Source of the DNA: an uncultured Sphingomonadaceae bacterium
GTDB taxonomy: Bacteria > Pseudomonadota > Alphaproteobacteria > Sphingomonadales > Sphingomonadaceae
Direction: 5' to 3'
Length of the DNA: 64,000 nucleotides
Assembly (NCBI GenBank): GCA_947488625.1
Contig: CANKZR010000003.1
Location: 1-64,000 of the forward strand
In this document: piece by piece, positions 24,334 to 34,121 of the stretch
How the letters are laid out: each line of letters begins with the position of its first letter
Position numbering within the stretch: position 1 is the stretch's first letter
The notes under the pieces: model-generated
What the model was told of the DNA's origin: nothing
Database searches by the model: none
Seen by the model: the letters and a program-made list of their open reading frames with translations, nothing else
Translations under genes and position numbers: made by a program

Positions 24334-25683
24334 ATGTCTGCCCAGTGCCCCGATTTCGAAACCTTCATGGAAGGCGTGAAGAAGCGCAATCCCCACCAGG
24401 ACGAATTCATTCAGGCCGTGCACGAGGTGTCGAAGGACATATTCGGCTGGATCGAGGACAAGCGCGAATACCACGAAGCGGAGATACTGCGCCGCATGGC
24501 GGAGCCCGATCGCATCGTCTCGTTCCGGGTGTGCTGGGAGGATGACGATCGCAACGTTCGCGTGGAGCGTGGCTGGCGGGTGCAGAACAACAACGCCATC
24601 GGGCCGTACAAGGGTGGCCTGCGCTTCGATCCTTCCGTCACCGAGAGCGTGCTGAAATTTCTCGCGTTCGAGCAGACCTTCAAGAACTCGCTTACCGGCC
24701 TGCCCATGGGCGGCGGCAAGGGCGGCGCCAACTTCAACCCCAAGGGCAAGAGCGATGCGGAAGTCATGCGCTTTTGCCAGAGCTTCATGACCGAACTTTA
24801 TCGCCACATCGGCACCGACATGGACGTGCCCGCTGGCGACATTGGCGTGGGTGGCCGCGAGATCGGGTATCTGTTCGGCCAGTACAAGAGAATTACCGGG
24901 CGTTGGGAAGGCGTGCTGACGGGCAAGGCCATCGAATTCGGCGGATCTGCCGTGCGCGTGGAGGCGACGGGTTATGGCGCGGTGCACTTCCTGCAGAACA
25001 TGCTGGAGGGCATCGACCGCGACATCGAGGGGCAGAAGGTTATCATCTCCGGTTCCGGCAATGTCGCCTTGCATGCGGCGGAGAAGCTGATCGAACTCGG
25101 CGCGAAAGTGCTAACCCTTTCCGATAGTGATGGCTGCATCCACGATCCCGACGGACTGGACGAGGACAAGTTGCACTGGGTGAAGGAACTGAAACTGGAA
25201 CGGCGCGGTCGCATCAGCGAATATGCCGACAGGTTCTCGTCCGCCTCATTCAGCGAAGGCGGCGAGCCCTGGGGCCTGGACGCCGATATCGCCATGCCTT
25301 GTGCGACCCAGAATGAAATCGGAGAGGATGAGGCACGCAAGCTGGTGGACAACGGCATCTGCGCGCTCGTGGAAGGTGCAAACATGCCGACCACGGCCGA
25401 CGCGGTGGACGTTCTGCGGGACGCACGCGTTCTTTTTGCGCCGGGCAAGGCGGCGAACGCGGGCGGTGTCGCCGTTTCCGGCCTGGAAATGAGCCAGAAT
25501 GCGGAGCGCGTCAGCTGGGAGCGTGACCGGCTGGAGGACATGCTGGCAGACCTGATGCGCGATATTCACGGCAAGTGCGTGAACTATGGCGAGCAGGACG
25601 GATATATCGACTATGCCAAGGGCGCGAACATCGCGGGCTTCAAGAAGGTTGCCGATGCCATGCTGGCCTTCGGCGTCGTGTAG
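24334..25683 (+). CDS. gdhA: NADP-type glutamate dehydrogenase
   Basis: A 449-residue hexameric-type glutamate dehydrogenase that interconverts 2-oxoglutarate plus ammonia with glutamate. Visible are GPYKGGLRFDPSV and the catalytic-lysine segment LPMGGGKGG in the N-terminal domain, DVPAGDIGVGGREIGYL, and the Rossmann segment VIISGSGNVALHAAEKL. The length and the early YHEAEILRRMAEPDRIVSFRVCW region fit the 450-residue NADP family. A strong GAGGAG ribosome site precedes the start. It is a housekeeping gene between accessory regions. Confidence 0.96.
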   Translation: MSAQCPDFETFMEGVKKRNPHQDEFIQAVHEVSKDIFGWIEDKREYHEAEILRRMAEPDRIVSFRVCWEDDDRNVRVERGWRVQNNNAIGPYKGGLRFDPSVTESVLKFLAFEQTFKNSLTGLPMGGGKGGANFNPKGKSDAEVMRFCQSFMTELYRHIGTDMDVPAGDIGVGGREIGYLFGQYKRITGRWEGVLTGKAIEFGGSAVRVEATGYGAVHFLQNMLEGIDRDIEGQKVIISGSGNVALHAAEKLIELGAKVLTLSDSDGCIHDPDGLDEDKLHWVKELKLERRGRISEYADRFSSASFSEGGEPWGLDADIAMPCATQNEIGEDEARKLVDNGICALVEGANMPTTADAVDVLRDARVLFAPGKAANAGGVAVSGLEMSQNAERVSWERDRLEDMLADLMRDIHGKCVNYGEQDGYIDYAKGANIAGFKKVADAMLAFGVV

Positions 25684-25719
25684 CGATCTGAGCTAAGGCC
25701 GTCTCCGCATCCGGCGCTG

Positions 25720-27903
25720 CTATCCGGGCACTGCAGCATCGGATCGTTGCTGCTTTGTGTTCTCGCCTTCGGCCCATGATGCAAGGAGGCTTTCGGTTAC
25801 CTCGCGTGCGCCGTGTATGGCGCCTTCGATAAACGATACGCCGGTCGCATCGCCCAGGACCTGAACCTGGAAACCGCACTCCTTCAATTGCTCGGCAAGC
25901 GACAGGTCCTCCTGTGCGCCCTTCGCGATTATAACCTGGTCGGCGGTAAAAGACGTGTCGTCACCTTGTGAATTGCGGAATTGAACCGCCTGTTCGCTGA
26001 TTGCGATATCGCGAGCACCGGCGTGCATTTCCACTGCATGTTCCTCGAGTTCGGCCAGCAATCGCATCCGTCGAACCAGCGGCAGGCCCTTGCCGAAGCG
26101 CGCAACGTCATCAATCACCGCCACGGTGCGGCCCCGCTCGTGAAGAAACTCTGCAAGTTCCAGGCCCACCAGCCCCCCGCCGATGATTGCTATCCTCTTG
26201 CCCAGCGGCATCCAGGCTCTGCTCGCCCGGCGGACGAAATCGGGCTTGGCCGAAAGGCCGGTCAGCGCGCCGATTTTCAACGCCATGCGAGAGCCCGGGG
26301 CGGTCTTTTCCCGCAGTCTTTCGGATAGCTCTCCAAACATCATCTGACGCAGATCGTCGCCCGAGAGAACGTGCGGCAGCTCGCTACCGGGCAAGTCGAT
26401 GCCCTGACGCCTGGCCCCCGTCGCGACGATCACATGGTCAGGGTTCAGTTCCGCAATCAGGTGCGGGGTGGCCTGGGTGGAAAGCCGCAGATCTACGCGA
26501 CCTGTCTCGACCTGGGAGCGCAGCCAGGCGAGCAGCCGTCCGTTTGGTTCATAAGCCAGGGATGCAAAGCGCAATGTCCCGCCAAGACTATCGGCGCTTT
26601 CGATCAAGGTGACCCGGTCGATCCGGTCCGTCAACCTGCGAGCGGCTTCCATCCCTCCGGGTCCACCCCCGATCACGACGACATGCCCGGCCTGAAGGGG
26701 CTGTTCCGGGCGTGCCTTCTCCAGTTCATGGCCGAGTTCAGCATTAACCGCGCAGCGCACCGGCTGGCCCATGTAGATGGCACTGATGCAGGTGTAGCAA
26801 TAGATGCATGGGCGCACGGCAGTTTCGTTTCCATGGGCCAGTTTGTTCGGCAAAGCGGGATCGGCAAGCAGCTTGCGGCCCATCGAGATGAAGTCGGCTT
26901 TGCCTTCGCCGATCACGCTATCCCCCAGCAGCGGCTCTACCCGGCCGGACGCTATCACGGGTATGGAAACGGCTTTCTTGATCGTGGCAGAAGCCGACAA
27001 GTTGAAACCTTCGATGTGCGGCGTGTGCGATTGCGAGTGCAGCTTTGCATTTCCGGCCTCGTGGTAGGTGGTCACCGTGATTGCATCGGCGCCTGCCGCT
27101 TCAACCGCGCGGGCATGAGCGATGGCGTCGTCCACCGTGATGCCCTCCTTACCGACTTCGCGTGAGTCGAGCTTGACCCAGACCGGGAAGCTGGGGCCCA
27201 CGGCCTCGCGCACCGATGCCAGGATTTCGCGCAGCAGGCGCATCCGTCGTTCGCGGGTGCCGCCGTACCCATCTGTTCTGGTATTGGTGGCTGGCGACAG
27301 GAACGAAGAGATCAGGTAACCGTGACCGGCGTGAATCTCGATACCATCGAAATTCGCCTCGGCAGCGCGGATCGCCGCCGCTCCGAATTGTGCTACGGCT
27401 TCTTCAATCTCGGCGGTTTCGAGAACCTTGATCTCGGGCACTGCGAGCCCCTGCAGCGGTGCCAGTTCCTCGGGCAGGAAATAGTCTGTAAAGTTCCCGG
27501 TAGGAGGGGGCGGGACGGACGGCGCCCAGAGACCGTGCCCCCAACGGGCATGGGAATATGCTGCGACGAGCCCGCCATGATGGAGTTGTGCTGCAATCTT
27601 GGCGCCGTGAACGTGAACACGTTCGGTGAGCCGCTTCAGACCCGGAATATAGCGATCCTGTGATATCGCAGTCTGCCTGGCGCTGACGCTGCCGACCGGC
27701 CAGGCCACGCCGGTCACGCCGGTAATTATCAGTCCTGCGCCGCCTTTCGCCTGTTCCTCATGGTAGGCAATCAGCCGGTCGGAGACGCTTCCATCGTCAT
27801 CGGACAGGCTGACGCCCATCGCGGTAACGGCGATGCGATTGCGCAATTCCATCGTGCCAATCTGACCTGGCGACAGAAGGTGGGGAAAGCGGTTGGATGT
27901 CAT
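25720..27903 (-). CDS. FMN/FAD/4Fe-4S oxidoreductase of the 2,4-dienoyl-CoA reductase (FadH/BaiCD-like) type
   Basis: A 727-residue three-part flavoenzyme. Residues 1-360 are an Old Yellow Enzyme barrel with IEIHAGHGYLISSFLSP and NTRTDGYGG. A cysteine cluster CIYCYTC...RC near 365-385 fits the 4Fe-4S site. The remainder has two dinucleotide folds, VVVIGGGPGGMEAARRL and IAIIGGGLVGLELAEFL. Relatives reduce conjugated double bonds in dienoyl-CoA or in bile-acid/steroid intermediates. It is divergent from the sulfatase gene, sharing a 180-base promoter region with a TGCGTA-type site, and so probably belongs to the catabolic locus. Confidence 0.88.
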   Translation of the reverse strand: MTSNRFPHLLSPGQIGTMELRNRIAVTAMGVSLSDDDGSVSDRLIAYHEEQAKGGAGLIITGVTGVAWPVGSVSARQTAISQDRYIPGLKRLTERVHVHGAKIAAQLHHGGLVAAYSHARWGHGLWAPSVPPPPTGNFTDYFLPEELAPLQGLAVPEIKVLETAEIEEAVAQFGAAAIRAAEANFDGIEIHAGHGYLISSFLSPATNTRTDGYGGTRERRMRLLREILASVREAVGPSFPVWVKLDSREVGKEGITVDDAIAHARAVEAAGADAITVTTYHEAGNAKLHSQSHTPHIEGFNLSASATIKKAVSIPVIASGRVEPLLGDSVIGEGKADFISMGRKLLADPALPNKLAHGNETAVRPCIYCYTCISAIYMGQPVRCAVNAELGHELEKARPEQPLQAGHVVVIGGGPGGMEAARRLTDRIDRVTLIESADSLGGTLRFASLAYEPNGRLLAWLRSQVETGRVDLRLSTQATPHLIAELNPDHVIVATGARRQGIDLPGSELPHVLSGDDLRQMMFGELSERLREKTAPGSRMALKIGALTGLSAKPDFVRRASRAWMPLGKRIAIIGGGLVGLELAEFLHERGRTVAVIDDVARFGKGLPLVRRMRLLAELEEHAVEMHAGARDIAISEQAVQFRNSQGDDTSFTADQVIIAKGAQEDLSLAEQLKECGFQVQVLGDATGVSFIEGAIHGAREVTESLLASWAEGENTKQQRSDAAVPG

Positions 27904-27996
27904 GGATCACCAATTGCCATTTTCCGAATTGTCCTCTCCAAAATCGCGCCTTCAGGAAACGCATTTACCGTCTTGTAATTCGCGGCTTCTCTATAT

Positions 27997-28008
27997 TGCG
28001 TAATTACG
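27997..28008. promoter_or_regulatory. Palindromic TGCGTA-type site between oxidoreductase and sulfatase
   Basis: TGCGTAATTACG contains the perfect 10-base palindrome CGTAATTACG (27999-28008). It lies 76 bases before the sulfatase ATG and 94 bases before the divergent oxidoreductase start. It belongs to a series of TACGCA/TGCGTA-type words in the promoter regions of this locus. Confidence 0.4.
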
Positions 28009-28083
28009 TGCGATATGTATTACGATAATCGATAGTGCACAAGAAGGTGCAACCATGCAGTTTTTCCGCTGGATCGAGGGCCT

Positions 28084-30375
28084 ATGACACACCGACAGTC
28101 TTGTATTGATTGGCTGAAGAGCCCCTTTGTTCTCGTGGCCGCCGGTGCGGCGCTTCTTTCCTCGATGGCTGCGGCGCAGGATTCGGGCGAGGGGACAGGG
28201 ACAATCCTGCCACCTGAGGATGCGCCCAATATCGTGGTAATCCTGCTTGATGATGTGGGCTTCGGGTCAGCCGGTACGTTCGGCGGGCTCGCGCCAACCC
28301 CCAACCTCGATGCCCTGGTGGCAGACGGTTTGAGTTATACAAATTTTCACACGGCCGGCATTTGTTCGCCCACCCGGGCCTCGTTGCTGACAGGGCGCAA
28401 TCCGCATCGCACCGGCATTGGTGCTGTTCTGAACTCGGCCGATGATCGACCGGGATATTCCGGCATCATGAAAGACTCTACCGCGTCGATCGCGACTATC
28501 CTCCGGCAAAATGGCTACGCCACGGCGGCCTTCGGGAAGTGGCATCAGACGCCCGATCACGAGCTTTCGCAGGCGGGACCGTTCGATCGCTGGCCGAGCG
28601 GCCGCGGGTTCGAGCATTTTTATGGTTTCCAAGGCGGCGAGACAGACCAGTTCCATCCGACGCTGTATCGCGGGACACAGCCGGTCGCCGCACCTGCGCA
28701 CGATGACTATCACTTCACGAACGACATGACCGCCCAGAGCGTGGCCTGGTTTCGCAACCAGCGCACCATGCAGCCGGACAGACCCTTCTTTCTCTACTAT
28801 GCGACAGGCGCGGTGCACGCGCCGATCCAGGTTCCAGACAATTATATCGATGCGTTTGCAGGGCAGTTCGATGACGGCTGGGACGTGCTGCGGGAGCGTA
28901 TTTTTGCCCGGCAGAAGGACATGGGTCTTTTTCCCGCAGATGCCAAACTGCCAGAGCGCCCCGCCGAAATTCCGGCATGGGACGACCTATCGCCCAGCGA
29001 GCGTGAGTTCGCTGCACGGTTGATGGAAGCCTACGCGGGTTTCGTGACCCATACCGATGCGCAGATCGGCCAGCTGATTGCAGCGCTGAAGCAGAGCGGC
29101 GAGTACGACAACACCATCATCTTCTTTGTCGGAGGCGACAATGGTGCCAGCCTCGAAGGCGGCATCGAGGGAAGCCTCAACTACCTTGCTGGACTGATCG
29201 GGCTTCCCGAACCCGACGCGGGCCGTCTTTCTCGTATCGACGATATCGGCGGTCCGGAAGCGCATACGCATGTCAATATCGGCTGGGCCTGGGCCAACAA
29301 CGCGCCTTTCCAGTGGGGCAAGGCCATGCCGGCCTGGTTGGGTGCGATCCGCAACCCGCTCGTGGTTACCTGGCCAGAGCGCATCGCGGATGAGGCAAGA
29401 GGCAGCAGACGGAGCCAGTTCGGTCATGTCAACGATATCGCACCGACAATCCTCGAGGTCTTGAACCTGTCGCTTCCCGACAGCGTAGACGGCGTCGCAC
29501 AGCAACCGTTCGATGGCACCAGCTTGCTGTACAGTTTTGACGATGCAAGTGCCCAAGAGCGCCATGATACCCAGTATTTCGAGGTTTTCGGTAGCCGCGC
29601 AATCTATCACGACGGATGGTTCGCCGCAGCCGATCATGGCCGTCTGCCCTGGGCGCCGCCCAGCCCCATGCCATCGTCGCTGGAGGATGATATCTGGCGG
29701 CTCTATAACCTCGACGAAGATCCTACCCAGACGAACGATCTGGCAGCGCAACGCCCCGAAAAGCTGGCCGAGATGCAGGCGCTTTTCATGCAGCAGGCCG
29801 CTGCCAACGATGTCCTTCCCCTGCGAGGGCAGGTGGTCGCCAACAGGGGCATCGAAACGATCGCCGGAGGGCGTACAACCATCGCATACGGACCCGATAC
29901 GCGCGGGGTGCCTGAAAACGGCCTGCCGTCTATGTTCAACCGGTCCTGGCAAATCGACGCGGCCTTGCATCTGGATGGGACTGCCAGCGGCGTATTGGGT
30001 GCAGTAGGGGGCAATTCTGCAGGTTGGTCGTTATGGATCGACGGGGAAGGGCGCCCGAATTTCACCTACGCCCTGTTCGATATCCAGACACTTACCATCC
30101 GCGGCGACACCGCGCTCGGAGCCGGGGACCGTACGGTTACCGTGCAGTTCGATTATGACGGACCCGGCTATGCCAAGGGCGGTGCATTGCGCCTGCTGGT
30201 TGACGGCGTCGCAGTGGCATCCGGAACGCTTTTCGCAACCACCCCCGGCCTGTTCACTATCGACGAAACGTTCGACGTGGGGCTGGACCGGGGTTCACCT
30301 GTAGCGGATTACCCGGTCGGGAATGCTTTCACCGGCGGTCAGATCGAAAGTCTGCGGATCACGCTTGTCGATTAG
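28084..30375 (+). CDS. Secreted arylsulfatase
   Basis: A 763-residue type I sulfatase. A signal peptide-like start (hydrophobic FVLVAAGAALLSS then AAAQDS) indicates export to the periplasm. The metal site begins VVILLDDVGFG (Asp56, Asp57), and the formylglycine motif is CSPTR with Cys94, Pro96 and Arg98, as required for activity. The family's second metal motif GGDNGAS follows near 355. The last 150 residues form a beta-rich extension. It would hydrolyse organic sulfate esters, and next to a TonB receptor and catabolic genes it may desulfate the substrate before or during uptake. Confidence 0.93.
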   Translation: MTHRQSCIDWLKSPFVLVAAGAALLSSMAAAQDSGEGTGTILPPEDAPNIVVILLDDVGFGSAGTFGGLAPTPNLDALVADGLSYTNFHTAGICSPTRASLLTGRNPHRTGIGAVLNSADDRPGYSGIMKDSTASIATILRQNGYATAAFGKWHQTPDHELSQAGPFDRWPSGRGFEHFYGFQGGETDQFHPTLYRGTQPVAAPAHDDYHFTNDMTAQSVAWFRNQRTMQPDRPFFLYYATGAVHAPIQVPDNYIDAFAGQFDDGWDVLRERIFARQKDMGLFPADAKLPERPAEIPAWDDLSPSEREFAARLMEAYAGFVTHTDAQIGQLIAALKQSGEYDNTIIFFVGGDNGASLEGGIEGSLNYLAGLIGLPEPDAGRLSRIDDIGGPEAHTHVNIGWAWANNAPFQWGKAMPAWLGAIRNPLVVTWPERIADEARGSRRSQFGHVNDIAPTILEVLNLSLPDSVDGVAQQPFDGTSLLYSFDDASAQERHDTQYFEVFGSRAIYHDGWFAAADHGRLPWAPPSPMPSSLEDDIWRLYNLDEDPTQTNDLAAQRPEKLAEMQALFMQQAAANDVLPLRGQVVANRGIETIAGGRTTIAYGPDTRGVPENGLPSMFNRSWQIDAALHLDGTASGVLGAVGGNSAGWSLWIDGEGRPNFTYALFDIQTLTIRGDTALGAGDRTVTVQFDYDGPGYAKGGALRLLVDGVAVASGTLFATTPGLFTIDETFDVGLDRGSPVADYPVGNAFTGGQIESLRITLVD

Positions 30376-30391
30376 CAGGCGTTCTGAAGCA

Positions 30392-31240
30392 TCACACCCC
30401 CAGGAGGTAACGCATCTCCTGCGTCAGGGCGGGGGGCGAAAGCTCCTCGAGATATTGTGCGCGCGCGGCTGCGAACCCGGCGGTGGTTTCCGGATCGGTT
30501 GACACCCAGAACTGCCCGGCGGCAATGCCATCGAGAATTCGTCTGCCTGCTTCCTCGATTTCCATACCGCCTTCGACGGCCTGCGCCATTCGCATGCGTT
30601 GCCCCTCGACGAAGGCAGAGCTTCTGTCTGTCTGGGCTTCATCGAAAATGCGGGTGCGAACCGAGGCGGGGAGGACCGCGCTGACGTGTATGGGATGACG
30701 GGCGACCTGCATCTCCAGGTAAACGCATTCGCTGAAAGAGAGGATCGCATGCTTGGTCATGATATAGGGCGCTTGGGTTGGCATGGTCCCCAGTCCCCCA
30801 ACGGACGACAAATTGGCGATATATCCTTCGGTACCTTTGGCGATCATCCTCTTTGCAAACGTTCGGGTCCCATGAACCACACCGCGCAGGTTTATGTCGA
30901 TCACCTTGTCCCAGGTCGTGGTATCGATTTCCCAGCTAAACCCGATCATCTCGATGCCCGCGTTATTTACGGCAAGGGTGATTTCACCGAACCGGTCTTC
31001 TGCCGCATCGGCCAGACGCTCGATCGCGTCGCTATCGCTGACATCGGCCACCACCGCGATCGCTCCGCCCCCTGACGAGCGGATATTTTCGAGAACACGC
31101 TGCAGTCGCTTTTCATCGACGTCAGCAAGCACGACGTTCATGCCTGCCCCGGACGCAGCGCGAGCGATGCCCTCGCCTATTCCGCTGGCAGCACCGGTGA
31201 TTACGGCGGTCTTTCCTGCAAATGCATCCGTGTCAGTCAT
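30392..31240 (-). CDS. Short-chain dehydrogenase/reductase
   Basis: A 282-residue classical SDR: TGAASGIGEG cofactor loop, DVSDSD, NNAG, a serine in NLSSVGGLG, and the YIMTK active-site pair. A C-terminal helical extension is longer than in minimal SDRs. Start chosen at ATG 31240 (MTDTDAFAGK); the longer frame runs into the promoter region. It is convergent with the sulfatase and divergent from the TonB receptor gene. Substrate unknown, likely an alcohol or ketone of the catabolic pathway. Confidence 0.88.
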   Translation of the reverse strand: MTDTDAFAGKTAVITGAASGIGEGIARAASGAGMNVVLADVDEKRLQRVLENIRSSGGGAIAVVADVSDSDAIERLADAAEDRFGEITLAVNNAGIEMIGFSWEIDTTTWDKVIDINLRGVVHGTRTFAKRMIAKGTEGYIANLSSVGGLGTMPTQAPYIMTKHAILSFSECVYLEMQVARHPIHVSAVLPASVRTRIFDEAQTDRSSAFVEGQRMRMAQAVEGGMEIEEAGRRILDGIAAGQFWVSTDPETTAGFAAARAQYLEELSPPALTQEMRYLLGV

Positions 31241-31597
31241 ATTCTCGAATAACTCCTTGGTGTTGCACTCTGCTTGCAGACCGTCCGATTCACATGCGGC
31301 GCCATCCGAGGGATTGCGGCCGCGGCGCGACAACTATGGCACCGGGAATTTCCAGACGTCAATGTTCGACCATCGATTTGCGTTGCGGAAAAGCGCATAT
31401 CTACGCTTTTGGCTATCAAAATAGCTTGTAATTAGAAGATTACGTAGTCATTGTGGCTTGGAAGAGAGTGAAATCACGCTTCGCCACGTTTCGAATGTCC
31501 TGGGAGGCAAGGAGGGGCGGGTCGGGGCGTGATCCAGATCCGACAAGTCGAACAAGAGCCGACACTGTGGAGCCTGGAGAAAATGGGAGAGAAAATT
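31241..31597. other. Divergent promoter region, SDR versus TonB receptor
   Basis: A 357-base stretch without a credible gene. It includes the 22-base dyad described at 31389-31410 and an AT-rich segment near 31410-31450 suited to promoters. A 23-codon in-frame extension of the TonB receptor enters it but lacks signal-peptide character. Confidence 0.5.
31389..31410. promoter_or_regulatory. 22-base dyad AAAAGCG-N8-CGCTTTT, operator candidate
   Basis: Perfect seven-base arms (31389-31395 and 31404-31410) flank an eight-base spacer. The right half contains ATATCTACGC (31397-31406), which recurs exactly upstream of the ten-gene operon at 47422-47431. Located between the divergent SDR and TonB receptor genes. 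Confidence 0.5.
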
Positions 31598-34018
31598 ATG
31601 ACGAGGCAGTTTGAAAAACTGGCGCTTCTGGCTTCTGCGGCCATGATTCCGGGAGTGCCGGCCCTGGCGCAGGATGGTAACGCATCAATAGCGGACGGGA
31701 CGGCTGGCGCAGCTCCGTTGGCTATCCTTCAGGCCAGTTCCGCGCGCGATCTTGAAGAACAGCCAGAGCAGGTACCGGAAGGGCGCGAGGAAGGCGGCTT
31801 GACGACTATCGTCGTGACCGCGCAGAAGCGTGAGGATTCTCTCCAGTCCACGCCGCTCGCGATCAGTGCAATCACGACAGACGAGATCGTTGCGCAGGGC
31901 ATCGCCGACGTGGCTGATCTCAGTGCGGTCGCTCCCAACCTCAGTTCCGCCAAGACGACTTCGGCTACGACCAATGTGGCGATCTTTATTCGCGGCATCG
32001 GCGAGGCCGACCCCGGCTTGACGCTCGATTCCCCGGTGGCTCTGTACGTGGATGGCATCATCGTGGGTCGTTCGGCAGGTGCGGCGTTCGATATTGTCGA
32101 CCTGGAACGGATCGAGGTGCTCCGCGGACCGCAGGGCACGCTTTACGGACGCAACACTACGGGTGGCGCGGTAAACCTGATCACGAAACAGCCCAGCCGC
32201 GATTTCGGTGTCGAGGCGTTCGGCAGCTACGGCAATTTCGACTTCATTCAGGGCCGGGTGAGCGTCGACACCGGCGACTGGGGTGACACGGGTCTGCGAG
32301 CGAAGGTGTCCTATCTTCACAAGCAACGCGACGGCTACTTCGACGATCTCAATTCGCCACCATCAGAAGACCCCGGCGCCTACAACACCGATGCCGTACG
32401 CGCGACGTTGGCTTTCAATCGTTTCGAAGGTTTCAAGGCTGACTACACCTTCAGCTACAACGAGACGGAAAGTTACGCGATTCCATTCCAGCTCGCCGCA
32501 GTCCGTCCGGACATCGCGGCTGCACTGGCACTATCACCTGCACTGGGCGGGTCCGAACCGATTATCTCTCTTGACCGTGTAGACGCGATCAGGCTGGACG
32601 ACGGCCTGATCACCGACGAGGTGACGGGCCATACGCTGGCCATGGAACTCGAACTCAGCGAGAACATCATCGTGCGCTCCTTGTCCGGCTATCGGACCTG
32701 GGACAACACAGCGTTGGGAGGCGATCTTGACGGCAACGCCAACCTGCGCGCATTTACGGTCAGCCCCGCAATTCTCGCCCCGCCTAACCCGTTCATCCCG
32801 ACCGGTGTTCAGGAGATCGAGCTTTTCCTCGCCAACAACGAGCGGAGCCAGAATCAGTTTTCCCAGGAGTTCAACCTCCTTGGTGAATATGATCGCTTCA
32901 ATTTCGTCCTGGGTGGCTATTTCTTCACCGAGGAGGCCGAAGAGGACAATCCGCAGTTCTTCACCATCTTCATTCCGTCTCCGGTGCCCATACCTTTGGG
33001 GCCGGGGCTGAGTACGAACTCGCTTGCCGTACCGGTATCAAGCCGTCTTGCGTATCAGCATGAAAACGAGTCTCTGGCGTTCTTTGGTCAGGGTACCTAC
33101 AACTTCACCGACGCGTTGCGGCTTACGGTCGGTGCACGTTACACCATGGACGACAAGAGCCTTGTCCAGGAATCCCCGATCGTACGCGAGTTGGATCGCT
33201 CCTTCGAGGAACTGACCTATGCGGCCACGATCGACTATGACATCACGCCGGACGTCCTCGTCTACGCACGCTATGCCACTGGTTACAAGGCGGGCGGTTT
33301 CAATGCGCGTTCCGTGAATGACGGGTTCGAGCCCGAAACCATCGCATCCTACGAGGCCGGGATGAAAGGCGAGTTCCTGAACAACACGCTCAGGCTTAAC
33401 CTCGCGGTGTTCTATTCGGACTACACCGACGTCCAGATCCAGCAGTTCCTCGCAGGGAGCGGCGGTGCTACCTCCGTAACGGTCAACGCCGGTTCGGCGA
33501 CCTACCAGGGGATCGAGGCCGAAGTAATTGCAGTTCCGGTTACGGGGCTGACACTCAGCGGATCGATCGGTTACGTCGATCGCGATTACCAAACCTTCCT
33601 GTTCCGCGATCCGGCCACCAACGAAATTATCGATATCGCCGAGGATGCCGCCTTCCGGTATTCCCCGCCTCTTACGGGACAGGCCGGCATCGCCTACGAA
33701 TTCGAGCCGTTCGACTTCGGTACGTTCTCGTTGCGAGCGGATTACAGCTACGTGGGTGCGCGCGGATATGACCCGCTCGATTTCCGCAACCCTCGTGCGC
33801 AGTTGATCCAGGATGATGCGTACCACACGGTGGATTTGCGGGCCACGCTGGGCGATATCCAGATCGGCAATGGCGAGGCACTTGTCGCCCTGTGGGGGCG
33901 TAATGTCCTGGACGAAGTCTATCAGAACTCGGCAATCGATTTCGGCGGCCTTGGCTTTGGCGGTATCTCCTATGCCGAAGGCGCAACCTACGGCATCGAT
34001 CTGCGCTTCCGCTACTGA
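31598..34018 (+). CDS. TonB-dependent outer-membrane receptor
   Basis: The 806-residue receptor starts MTRQFEKLALLASAAMIPGVPALAQD, a signal peptide with an ALAQ cleavage site; the upstream frame is rejected for that reason and because GGGAGA precedes ATG 31598. A TonB-box-like TIVVTAQKRED, a plug domain (VEVLRGPQGTLYGRNTTGGAVNLIT) and a beta barrel ending in YGIDLRFRY with terminal aromatic residue are all present. This is the sphingomonad FecA/BtuB-like type used for uptake of hydrophobic or bulky organic substrates. It is followed by a strong terminator. Substrate inferred from context only. Confidence 0.95.
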   Translation: MTRQFEKLALLASAAMIPGVPALAQDGNASIADGTAGAAPLAILQASSARDLEEQPEQVPEGREEGGLTTIVVTAQKREDSLQSTPLAISAITTDEIVAQGIADVADLSAVAPNLSSAKTTSATTNVAIFIRGIGEADPGLTLDSPVALYVDGIIVGRSAGAAFDIVDLERIEVLRGPQGTLYGRNTTGGAVNLITKQPSRDFGVEAFGSYGNFDFIQGRVSVDTGDWGDTGLRAKVSYLHKQRDGYFDDLNSPPSEDPGAYNTDAVRATLAFNRFEGFKADYTFSYNETESYAIPFQLAAVRPDIAAALALSPALGGSEPIISLDRVDAIRLDDGLITDEVTGHTLAMELELSENIIVRSLSGYRTWDNTALGGDLDGNANLRAFTVSPAILAPPNPFIPTGVQEIELFLANNERSQNQFSQEFNLLGEYDRFNFVLGGYFFTEEAEEDNPQFFTIFIPSPVPIPLGPGLSTNSLAVPVSSRLAYQHENESLAFFGQGTYNFTDALRLTVGARYTMDDKSLVQESPIVRELDRSFEELTYAATIDYDITPDVLVYARYATGYKAGGFNARSVNDGFEPETIASYEAGMKGEFLNNTLRLNLAVFYSDYTDVQIQQFLAGSGGATSVTVNAGSATYQGIEAEVIAVPVTGLTLSGSIGYVDRDYQTFLFRDPATNEIIDIAEDAAFRYSPPLTGQAGIAYEFEPFDFGTFSLRADYSYVGARGYDPLDFRNPRAQLIQDDAYHTVDLRATLGDIQIGNGEALVALWGRNVLDEVYQNSAIDFGGLGFGGISYAEGATYGIDLRFRY

Positions 34019-34036
34019 TCTGAACCACGAAACGAA

Positions 34037-34075
34037 AAGGGGGCGCGCCGGGTTTTCCAGCGCGCCCCCTTTTTG
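34037..34075 (+). terminator. Rho-independent terminator after the TonB receptor gene
   Basis: A GC-rich stem (arms AAGGGGGCGCGC and GCGCGCCCCCTT) with an 11-base loop is followed by a T run. It begins 18 bases after the receptor stop. The A-rich left side means that it may also end transcripts of the convergent monooxygenase gene. Confidence 0.9.
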
Positions 34076-34121
34076 ATTGCATCTGTCATCTGTCAGATTG
34101 GAGAATCTGCAGACGAACCGC